A stretch of DNA of 64,000 nucleotides from assembly GCA_021292105.1 (NCBI GenBank), contig CM037861.1:52044920-52108919 (forward strand). Direction: 5' to 3'. Every line of letters starts with the position of its first letter. The stretch's first letter is position 1. Shown in pieces: positions 1 to 9,234 of this stretch. A program made the translations under genes and the position numbers. Source of the stretch: Anadara kagoshimensis (Eukaryota; Mollusca; Bivalvia; Arcoida; Arcidae). The notes under the pieces were generated by a model. It saw nothing but the letters and a program-made list of their open reading frames with translations. It made no database searches and had not been told where the DNA came from.

Positions 1-59
1 TAAATTGAACAATTATTGATACCATTGATTTTAAACTTAGAAAAACATCCGACATAACC

Positions 60-350
60 GTGTTGCGGCAAGTTGATACCAACGATGTGCTTCAAGTACT
101 TTCGTCAATATAAATATGACGAACAAATGCTGGGACTATTGATTTCAGAATTTCAGACCTCAGATGGAAAACCGACATACTCGCAAGTTGGTGCCAACGA
201 TGTGATTCAATTACTTTCATAGGTATAGCTAAGATTCAATTTCGACATATTGAACAAATGTTGGGACTATTGATTCTAGAATTCCTGATATTCAATGAGC
301 CTACAACATATTCGCAAGTTGATACCAACGATATAGTTCGAATAATTTCA
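60..350. repeat. Degenerate tandem repeat, about 3 copies
   Basis: Three diverged copies of a unit of about 115-128 bp lie head to tail. Each contains the string caagttg followed by ccaacgat (near 69, 184 and 309), and the segments between copies share gggactattgatt. No coding potential was seen. The start of the window may cut a longer array. Confidence 0.6.
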
Positions 351-466
351 TTTCGTCTTGGTCATATCATATACGCGTCCAACAAAATAGTTGTAAGCAC
401 GCAAAGAGCTTAGCTATTTATGCTATCTGAACTTCCCAATCACTAGTTTGCACAGAACAAGTTCAC

Positions 467-569
467 CTACAGTTCTGCACTGCGCTGCTCATGTAAGGAC
501 TACATTCAGATACCGGTATATATTCTGTATGTGGTTGCATAAATGTAGAGGGATTTAGTCTGTGAACTA
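467..569 (-). CDS. Candidate internal exon of an unrecognised gene
   Basis: On the minus strand a pyrimidine-rich stretch ending ccattttcag precedes a 103-bp open stretch that ends AACTGTAG followed by gtgaac, so both splice sites are plausible. The frame encodes a non-repetitive peptide containing LNPSTFMQPHTEYIP and ECSPYMSSAVQNC, which looks more protein-like than the surrounding DNA. I do not recognise the family, and no neighbouring exon was found in the window. It may belong to a gene continuing to the left. Low confidence. Confidence 0.22.
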
Positions 570-959
570 CTGAAAATGGAAAAGACCCGTTTGAGGCCAA
601 AAAACAGGTACTGGACAATAAACTATACAACCAAGACAGGCAGCCAGATGACACAATTTGAAAAGTCCACCAGATTTACTGTCAAAAAGTGTTGCTTAAA
701 TACATGGAAAAGTTAGCGCTTACCATATCATTTATATTAAATCACTAATATACCAACTATTGTCAACCTAAAATATATTGTTATTTCATAAAACATCAAA
801 ACTATGAGCCTACATGCAAACAAACTATCCATAAAAGCATGAAAACAACTGTATTTTTACTATTGATTAATGAAGTGTTTTACTGAAAAACAAAACACAC
901 ACACACACAGTAAAAGCATTTGCACCATATACAGCAAAGATGTAAATAAAATTACGTAA

Positions 960-1330
960 GGAAGCTATTGGAGTAAGTCTGGTCGATACATAGGGATTGA
1001 TTGATTGATTAATTGATTGATTCGGTGGTTTTTAAGTCCCAGTCAAGAGAATCTCACTTATATCGAGATGTCACGAGCTATAGTAGAAGTGTCAGAAACA
1101 TTGCCTTTGCAGTGCGCTCATAGCAACATGCAGGGGTGGACCTTAACATACCACGACACAAGACATCTGGGCGTTTAACGTCTCTTCCGAAGGATCGCAT
1201 GACAATCATTATTTCTGTGAAGAGTGCTTGGTGAAAGAACAATCACTATCATTTTTCAAGTCTTTGTCAGACCCGATCGGAATAACATGAATAAAACCCC
1301 GACCTCCAACATACCGATACTTAAAGAGGA
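960..1330. repeat. Dispersed repeat related to 7850-8460
   Basis: The stretch around 1036-1120 (ccagtcaaga, then tcacttatat, gagat and agctatag) matches the segment around 7853-7905 (ccagtcaaga, tcacttatat, gagac, agttatag). Both are followed by a copy-specific stretch near aggggtggacc or agaagggttc. It is an old interspersed repeat of unknown class with no ORF. Confidence 0.45.
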
Positions 1331-1752
1331 CAGTTATCTGAAACTCGGGAACAACCAATACACGTACAGTCTCCAGTGCCATCAGTCATTGTGCTAGGGA
1401 AAGGTGCTAAGGTAAAAGGTTGTGTATGTTTCTTTAACCATACATTAGGTTTGCCCGATACTTCCTACATGTATAAACATTACTCGACATTAATTGTAAC
1501 CTTATGAAAATAAAATCGGAATGCGATTACATTTTTCGCATGTTATGTACACAAAACTGCTGAATTCTAAATAGAAGATGCATCAGAAAAATGGACCATT
1601 GTGTTCACAAGAGTAGACTGTTATCGCATCAATAAAGTTTACAATTGAAAATTCCAAAGTCGCCTTATTATCATAAATTATATATTTTAGTATGGATATT
1701 GATATTTGTATGGATTATGACTTGTTATATATTAAACCAGTTTTAATTTTAC

Positions 1753-1798
1753 AGCACTAGACGGCCGTATCGGAATACAAGTCTTCATCAGAAGTGCT
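1753..1798 (-). ncRNA. Hammerhead ribozyme motif, decayed copy
   Basis: On the minus strand the CTGATGA core is intact and stem III (ACGG/CCGT) and the cleavage C are present. The GAA core triplet reads GAT, stem II is only partly paired (AGACT against ATTCC) and the innermost stem I pair is T-T. It is probably inactive. It is the 3' partner of the motif at 2079-2124 when the minus strand is read. Confidence 0.6.
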
Positions 1799-2078
1799 TG
1801 GACCAAAATTGTGAACCCAAATTTTCCCCCCAAGATGTTGAAAACATATCCAAAGTACCAAAATACATTTTACCAAATAGGTAAGGAAATACTTTGCATG
1901 AGGGAGTATACCTTAGTTTTTGAAAAATTTCAGACTTTAACTAGCAGCAAATTTAGACAATAGTATATTTCTGACAATAATACACAAATATTGCTTTCTA
2001 AGTTTGTGCTATCCTTGAGGAAACGTCCCCAATCGGATCAGTGGTTTAAATTACTTTTTATACCAGTTTAAAATTTAC

Positions 2079-2124
2079 AGCACTAAACGGCCGTTTCGGA
2101 ATACAATTACTCATCAGTAGTGCT
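2079..2124 (-). ncRNA. Hammerhead ribozyme motif, type I, core intact
   Basis: Minus-strand order: stem I AGCACTA, core CTGATGA, stem II GTAAT-TGT-ATTCC with one mismatch, core GAA, stem III ACGG/CCGT, cleavage nucleotide T, stem I return TAGTGCT. All conserved core nucleotides are present, and T (U) is an allowed base at the cleavage position. The motif is open at stem I, which defines type I. Confidence 0.72.
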
Positions 2125-2149
2125 AGGAACAAATTTGTAAACCAATTTT

Positions 2150-3980
2150 TTCTAAGAGCTTGCTTAATAGGTAGATCAAGTATTTATCTATTCTCCAGTG
2201 AGTAGTGGAGTTTAGACAAACGTGAATAGGTATCCATCTTACACCCTTACTAAATCGCGTCTAAGACAAATTATTGTAAAACAAAGCTTCCTGAAAATGT
2301 CTCAGGGACCAAAACCATACAGCTAGCGGTAATAAAGTGTAGCACGCAAAAGGCATTGGTTATCTGGAACCGATCGGGGTAGAATATGTCACAACATTGG
2401 CTATATGCATTAACGCTTACCCAGTAATTTAAAATCAAGACTGGTAATTATGAAACACGGTGACACTAAGACCACTGATTATAAAACACAGGTACATTAA
2501 GAGGACTGAAAGTGGAAAGATTACAGAAAAAAAATCCACTTACAGAAGTTTATGTACATGTAAACGAAATTTATAATTAAAACGTAAGAAATACAAAGAA
2601 ATATACACATGATATAGGTCTGGGATTTTATAATACCGGTTACTATGTATTAACAACAATCACATGTGTGATAACTAACATTTCTAAATTTCAATTAACA
2701 TTTAAATATATTGAATCATAGCCATAAATATTGTAAACAAATGACTGCACTCAAAATTAAACCCCGACACAATAAATACAAATAATGAATTATGAGTAAC
2801 TCAATGCAGTATAATTTATATATCTGTATTACTTGCTCTGAAATTCTGTTTCTTATTGCTTTTATATAGCAAATAAAATATGCACACCCGCATGCAAATG
2901 AATAACTCCTTCCTACATTTTAAATGTAATAATGAGGTACAAGACAAAAAGTGGAATGATGTTTTTGTAAAGATTTTTTCATATCAGTCTGGTATGGTGG
3001 AGGAAACCGGAGTGCCAGCAGAAAATCAATAACCTTCCAGCAAGTGAAATGTCAGTCTGGTATGGTGGTCCACCATGTAGGAAACCAGAGTGACCAGAGA
3101 AAATGACAAACCTTGCAGCATGTGATCTGACAGACTTTCTCATATAACCAGCTACCAATTATATGTAAGCCATTGCTTAATACCACTCGGAACCAAAATT
3201 TAATGGCTTTAAAACTATTTTATAGCAATTAAGAGATAATAAGGTAACAGAATTTTTTGTAGCTTGCACTGGTAAAATCGTTTGGCAAAAGGAATTAAAA
3301 CAAAATTACTGATGATATCAAATTAATGGAACATATTATAACATATGCACAAAACAAAATTAATGTACAAGTGGAGCATTTTCGAGACTTAGTCCTTGTA
3401 ATCCAAGAAATTGTTCTTGCAAGTCTCAAAGTCTCAAAACATCCAAATATAAGAGCGCTGTGGCTTATATAATCAAAATCCATCATGGTGTAGAATTTTA
3501 ATAAAAATAACAATTTAAGCATCTATATTAGGATGAATTAGGACCGATTGGGGACAACAGATGACTTCCTAGTTTTACAAATGCAAAGTATGAACATAAA
3601 TTAATTAACTCATTACAATTAGCTAACATAGATGGTAGATTAAAAATATATTAAGGGTACTTCTGCATGTTAGTATCTAAAACCTTCTATTGTATTAACC
3701 AAAATACTATAAAAAAGGGTGAAGACCTCTAGAAGTACAGAAGTTTTAATTAAGTTATTTTCAATCCGCCAATGGGGTTCACCTCTGTACCACCTGATGA
3801 TCCCTAATATTTGTGCGGAACTATTATTTCCATGTTCTCTCATAAAAAGACCTCATTCTGGGAATTTTACTGTTGATATTTTCCAATATATCCCACACAA
3901 ACATTAAGGGTTAATGATCATATGGTAAAGCATCAAATCCCATCAATTCACATGCAATTTTTATATTTGTAAAACAGGAA
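2150..3980. other. No gene recognised
   Basis: This is AT-rich sequence. A short direct duplication is visible at about 2985-3110, where gtctggtatggtgg and a following gaaac and gag segment appear twice. Open frames at 3295-3522 (minus) and 3719-3907 (plus) have no recognisable domain or splice context. Confidence 0.5.
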
Positions 3981-3991
3981 GTGATCTGTTG

Positions 3992-4028
<37 letters not shown>

Positions 4029-4069
4029 ACATATATATATATATATATATAATATATATATATATATAA
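3992..4069. repeat. (CT)n(TA)n microsatellite
   Basis: About 22 bases of CT repeat are followed directly by about 55 bases of nearly pure TA repeat with two interruptions. Confidence 0.95.
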
Positions 4070-4130
4070 TTCCAAATATGTTTATAAAGTTTATCCTTTG
4101 TGTGAGGTAAATTTATGTATTAAAAACTTA

Positions 4131-4294
4131 AAAATAAGTTAAAATGTTTTCTAAAACATAACTGAATTTATTATTAGTAAAACTTTTTCACCGTTGTGTA
4201 CGGTTCTTCTTGTTACATATAAATGAATGGTATTTAATTTACAACTGAGATAATAAATTCAGTTATGTTTTAGAAAACATTTTAACTTATTTTA
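4131..4294. mobile_element. MITE-like palindrome with 43-bp inverted repeats
   Basis: The left arm (about 4131-4173) and right arm (about 4252-4294) are perfect reverse complements over about 43 bases, beginning aaaataagttaaaatg, and enclose about 78 bases of unrelated spacer. There is no ORF. A foldback or MITE is the likely class; the superfamily is not identifiable because no clear target duplication was seen. It lies 380 bp downstream of the MPST stop codon. Confidence 0.7.
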
Positions 4295-4673
4295 AGATAT
4301 AAACCTAAAACTGGCTTAATGATATGCAAGTCTGTCACCAAAAGTTTTTGATTTGTGTTTTGTTACATTTTACTGCGCTTCATCTTATTCATGAGTCATA
4401 CCACCCAAGAGTACGTCCTTGTTGCAGTTGCAAGGCCACAATTTGCATACATTGTTCTAGGTGTTTAAGAAAACCAAGAACATCTACTCACATCAAGAGT
4501 ATAACTTTCAAATTCGAGGATCACATTGTAGTGTCAAGAAAAGATTTCTTAAAAATTCTCTTTGCATCTATGCCTTCCTTATCTGATTAACTAATTACAT
4601 TTAAATTTTAATTGCCAGTTACAACATGCAATCATGTCTGTACCACAACCAATCAGATGACAATATAACCAAT

Positions 4674-7520
4674 TTAATTTTCTGGACAATCTTCCCGCTG
4701 GTCTGGAGTTGATCTCAGATACCACTCAGTCCATGATCCATCATATACCGGTACTTCTTTATCACATATATGTGCTGCTAGTGTAATACAACAAGCTGTT
4801 ACACCTACAACAGATGATCAAAAAATGCAAAAATTTAGAAATCTGCAGTTGAGAAATGAAATCAAGAAACATGACATAAGACAAATATTTTTCACCTAAG
4901 GACAGAGTTCTCTGTTCCATCCATAGGATGGGGTCATTTTCCTATTTATTACATATCACAATAATTTAAAGCAACTTAACTGATGTCATCATAAACTTAT
5001 TATGTGAGAACATGCATCAGAATTACAACAATAAAGAAATTGGATTGTGATATGTTATTTATGTATTTTGACACAAGTCCAATTTCGGTATGTTATTTAA
5101 TGCTTTAAATAATAAACACATCAAATGTCACTCAAATATTTCTGCAACAAACATAGTGGACAAGCCAATATTACAGGAGATATCATCTGGACAACAAAAA
5201 GGAATGTCACTGCCTCCAACATGAACACTGTAGTGTTAATATCTGATAAATATTACAGAAGTTATCACCCAAAAACCACCATCCAAAACAGATGCAGTAT
5301 GCTAACTAGTTATGAGTGGACTTTGACATCACAGATCCAAGCTTCAACCAAATATTTCTTCAACAGACATACTGAACAAGTCAATTTTACAGGAACACCT
5401 TAGTTTCAAAATCCAACCAATATTACACAAGTTATCATCCAAAAACCATCAAAACCCATCATGATTTTAAACACAAAAAACTAACTTGCTATTAATAAAA
5501 TGTAAACAGGTGAATAAACTACAGTTCCCATATGTATTCCATTACATATGTATTAAAGTACATGTAACCATATAGTATAAAATAGGTGTCTGAAGTTCTG
5601 AACAAATTTAGCGAATTAAGATCCCTAGCCAGGAGGTACTTTTTGTGATTTGCACTTATGTTCAAAGGGCCATAACTCCAAGGAAGATGAGCAAACCAAC
5701 TCAGTTTAATGATGTGCACATCTCCTATTAATGTTGCTGCTTTGCACCAAGTTTCCTAAAAATGTACTTCAAAGTGTTCGACAAGAAGTGCCTGGATGGA
5801 CAGAAGGACAAATAGATGGATGGAAGGATGAAAGTTTGAATTTCATTTCATACCCCCTCTTTCTTTGAAAGGTGGGGGTAATAATATGAAAACAATGAAG
5901 TACCTGAACCACATGTGGCAACAAGAGGCTTTGATAAATCAATATTGGCTTGATTAAATATTTCCTTCAACTCTTCCTTCTCCTTAAATGTTTGTTGTTC
6001 AAGATTGACTAGATTTATGAATGGAATATTAACTGCATTTGGTATATGACCTGGATTTATACCTGCAATATAAATTACATGAACAAATTTAAAGCAACTG
6101 TTATATGGTAAAGCTTCATGGGTGGCTTATCTAGTTGCATGCACTTGATGGGGTAGTGGGCCATGTCTCAGTTCCTTAGCCTGATTTGAAAATTTTTCAG
6201 GAGTGATTCATCTAGCAGGCTTGCTGTTAAGAGTTTGTTTTGGATGATAATTTTAATGCTTTACACCAAATGCAGACCAAGAAACATTGATATTAAATAT
6301 CATAATGTATACAGGAGAGACCTGTCATGTCATACCAGCACTCTACAAGACTTAGCATGCCATATAAATGCTTGTATGGCTCTATGCTTGGCATGTATGA
6401 CCTAAGATTTACCTATTAAAGTCTTGGCATAGAAGACAAGTAAATCATCAAAGTTTTGGCATTTGAGAGCAGTGCTCTACCAAGACTCAGTATGCCAGAA
6501 GAATGGATTATCAACTTTAGTATGCAAGACCCATGCTCTACCAGACTTCGAATGTCAGATAAGCTGAAGCTTGGCAGGCAAAACTAGCACTATACCAGAA
6601 ATTTGACATGCTAGATCAGAGACATAACATGTCAGAGTTGATCCCTGCAATATATAGACTTAGTATGTTAGACTAGTACTTCTAGTACCCTACCCAAACA
6701 TATGAAATGTCATACCAATAATCTATCAGATTTGGCATGCCATACAGGTTTCTTTTAAAATTTGTCAACAACATGTCATGTTACAGCTGTACTCTATCAG
6801 TTCAGCCACTAGTTTATTCTATTCCACTTGAACATCAAAATTATGGCACATGTTATTCTTGTTATTTCAAATGATACATACTATGTACACAATACAAATG
6901 CATTTTGTTTTATAAATATGTGTACCTTGTCTTGGCTCTGGTTCTAAGCCTTTAAACCTTCCCGACCCTCGAGCGTCTACTAACTGAAATGTTTTGCTGT
7001 TAAGATTCCTTTCAATGTCATCAAAATTTTTTACCATTTGTGACTGAAAATCGGCCTTAAAATTTGTTACCGATACTTGCTCTTTTTTATCTGTAGTTGG
7101 TAAATCTTCTGAACACCATTTCTTAAAGCCGCCATCTAATAATGATACTAAATTATGACCAAATACTCGAAATGTCCACCATATTCTCTGTGCTGAAAAA
7201 TATCCACAGTTATCACTTCCGTCATATACAATAACATGTGTCTGATTATTTATTCCTAAATTACTCACATATTTTTCAAAATCAGCAGTTTTTGGTAACA
7301 TATGACTGTAAGGTGACGTTTTATCGCAGCAGTCATCTATATCAAAATACAAAGCACCTGGGATATGCTTATTTGCATATTCAGCTTTTGGGTCCCTGTT
7401 AGCTGTTGGCAGATACCAGGAGGTATCTAAAATCCTCATATTGTAAGACCCTTGAGGACGCAGGATACACTGGTGTAGCCATTTTGTGGAAACTAAAGTC
7501 TGTATTTTATTCATGTCCAT
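4674..7520 (-). CDS. MPST: 3-mercaptopyruvate sulfurtransferase
   Basis: Coding exons on the minus strand: 7520-6926, 6062-5904 and 4804-4674. They join in phase to 294 codons plus stop, close to the usual length of about 297. The enzyme transfers sulfur from 3-mercaptopyruvate to an active-site cysteine in cysteine catabolism and feeds H2S and thiolation pathways. The N-terminal rhodanese-like domain (about residues 10-150) has the typical AQRIWW and SLLDGG strings. The C-terminal domain has DARGSGRF and EPEPRQG, and the catalytic loop CGSGVTA with Cys near residue 249. The serine in CGSG separates MPST from thiosulfate sulfurtransferase, which has CRKG. The loop is split across exons 2 and 3. 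The protein ends VYDGSWTEWYLRSTP plus a short tail. No strong mitochondrial presequence is obvious. It is divergent from SIRT7, 1.7 kb away. Confidence 0.95.
5510..5885. repeat. Dispersed repeat in MPST intron 2
   Basis: This segment contains ccataactccaaggaa followed by gagcaaacca, then a block with gacaagaagtg and tggatgg, then ccctctttct and gaaaggtggggg. The same order recurs at 29290-30115 and, in part, at 32640-32760. It is an interspersed element of unknown class with no ORF. Confidence 0.6.
6290..6790. repeat. Degenerate minisatellite in MPST intron 1
   Basis: Many diverged copies of a unit of about 60 bp are recognisable by alternation of ctctaccaga-like and ctt-gcatgcca-like strings (for example near 6330, 6475, 6535, 6590, 6720 and 6790). 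It is non-coding and lies entirely within the intron. Confidence 0.55.
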
Positions 7521-7849
7521 CTAACAAGTTTGTTTCTAGTTTTATTGAACAGTAATATATATTTATGTCTTTAATTACATGCCTTGGGTGGTTCATCAAT
7601 GGTTCAACATGATCTATCTGAAATACATAAATTACTAATTAATTTACTCTATAAATATTGTTTTTACAATATTTCACAGCTTAAGTTGTTACCAATCTCA
7701 TATGAAACTAATACAGTCTCAGGCTGTTTATTGCACTTATATATCTTTGATCACACAAAGAGAGAGAGAGGAAGAGAGAGGAGTATACATTAATATTACA
7801 CAAAGTTCTGTGTTATGTCTTGCCAAATGAGTTGAGTAATTGTGTTTCA

Positions 7850-8470
7850 CAACCCAGTCAAGAATATTTCACTTATATTGAGACATCGCCAGTTATAGTC
7901 AAAGGTGTAGAAATTTAGCCCATGTGTTGCGTTGATGACAATATACAGAAGGGTTCTTTATTGTGCCATGTCTACCTTTACACTGCACCTTGTTTTGGTT
8001 GGAGTTCAAACCCATGACCCTTCAGAGGGCGCGGTGGCCTAATGGATAAGACGTCAGTCTTCAAATCCAGGGTCTCTCACCGCTATGAGTTCGAGTCCCG
8101 CTCGGACCACATGTGGGAAAGTGAATTTTCCTTGCCGTTGGCCTTTACTGATTCACCTGGTATCAGTATAATGGACTGGGGGAGTGGTACGCTTGTCTGC
8201 GGCGTACTGACTCTGTGAGCTAGCATGGTAAAGTCGCCCTGAGTGCGCGCTAGTACAAGGCAGACCATACGACACACTCGCACTTCACATGCATACACAA
8301 AATTGTTCATAGATTAATCCATAGAGGTTAATTAAATAGTTCTTGTCGCGAATAGCTGAAAAATTGCTGATGCGACGTTAAGCAAAATTCAACCAACCAA
8401 CCAAACCCATGACCCTTCACTTACAGAGAGAGTGCTCTATACCCACTGAGCGTAACCACAGTGGTTTAAT
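7850..8470. repeat. Older dispersed repeat interrupted by a SINE
   Basis: The segment around 7853-8007 resumes at 8420 after the SINE: the text runs into cccatgacccttcacttacag if the insert is removed. It shares its start with 1036-1120. It lies between the MPST and SIRT7 start codons. Confidence 0.5.
8025..8402 (+). mobile_element. tRNA-derived SINE with target-site duplication
   Basis: The head is tRNA-like, with a pol III A box TGGCCTAATGG (8035-8045) and a B box GTTCGAGTC (8089-8097). A body of about 280 bp follows and ends in a CCAACCAACC tail. It is flanked by a 17-bp direct repeat, aaacccatgacccttca, at 8008-8024 and 8403-8419. The perfect duplication points to a fairly recent retrotransposition. 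It encodes no protein, so mobilisation would need a partner LINE. Confidence 0.9.
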
Positions 8471-9234
8471 GTGCCAAATTAGGGCACAAGACAAACGTTA
8501 TTGCCTTGTTCAATCACAATTTTCATTTAACTCTTTTTGTTTCATGCCATTGTCATGAGTGTTGAAAAATACTTGTATTAGGTTTCAATCTGTAGGTCAA
8601 AGGTCAAGGTCACACACCGTGGGCAAACCCTAATTTACTGCAAGTTCAATTCATGCTGAAGACCAGTCTGTACATCAAATGTTAAGGTTATTTGAGATGG
8701 GTATATTTAGTTTCCAATTTTAGGGCACAATGGAGTGACAGCAAATTCACATATGCAGTATTCCATCTCATGCAACCTGCAGTTCACCAGATAGTGGTGG
8801 AAGTTACATAACAACAACAAGAACAACAACTGGGGTCAAGGTCAAAGAAAAGGTGTAAACCTCCAGTTCAAAGGTCAATGTCAAGGATAACCGACAATTC
8901 TACAAATGATTGACTTTAACAAATCATATTATCGGATATGATGCAAAAAAATATATATGTACAAAGTTAAACGTTGCATATATTTGCGACCTGTGTTCGT
9001 CTTTGATCTCTTGTTGATAGGACCGCTTAGATCCACGGATAAATAATGATAAAATGAAAAATCATAATTTAATTAAGTTTGTGGCGTTAATTAATTATTA
9101 ATTAACTATTTCATGAGATGTTTAAGGAATTTTGTCTTGATTAGAAAGACTAAGAGTAAGTGGCGGTTCAACTACTTTACAAGAAACGGAAGTTTTGACA
9201 AAATGTCATAAGGGGCCCATTGTTGTCAAGAAAG
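8470..9234. promoter_or_regulatory. SIRT7 upstream region, presumed promoter
   Basis: Upstream of the SIRT7 start there is no recognisable TATA box at a usual distance. Short strings such as aaggtcaaggtca (8589-8605, 8826-8890) are part of a repetitive stretch rather than clear operators. The region 9000-9234 has higher complexity and probably holds the SIRT7 5'UTR and promoter by position only. Confidence 0.3.

Larger units (their letters stand above)
1735..2145 (-). mobile_element. Retrozyme-like repeat with two head-to-tail hammerhead motifs
   Basis: Two copies of a 46-nt hammerhead motif lie in the same orientation (minus strand, 1753-1798 and 2079-2124). The predicted cleavage positions are 326 bp apart, so the segment is one complete monomer bounded by ribozymes. 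The internal sequence (about 1800-2040) is shared, inverted, with 42515-42745, including the string ttgtcagaaatatacta. No protein is encoded. Known animal and plant retrozymes and some Penelope-like elements have this layout; assignment here is by inference from the motif. Confidence 0.7.

Noticed and set aside
4324-4590. 88-codon open frame with clustered cysteines
   Set aside because: No recognised zinc-finger spacing, no splice context, and it lies next to a MITE in repeat-rich sequence.
8025-8100. Possible functional tRNA gene
   Set aside because: Pol III boxes are present, but the sequence continues as a SINE body with tail and target duplication, and a clean acceptor stem and anticodon arm cannot be formed by eye.
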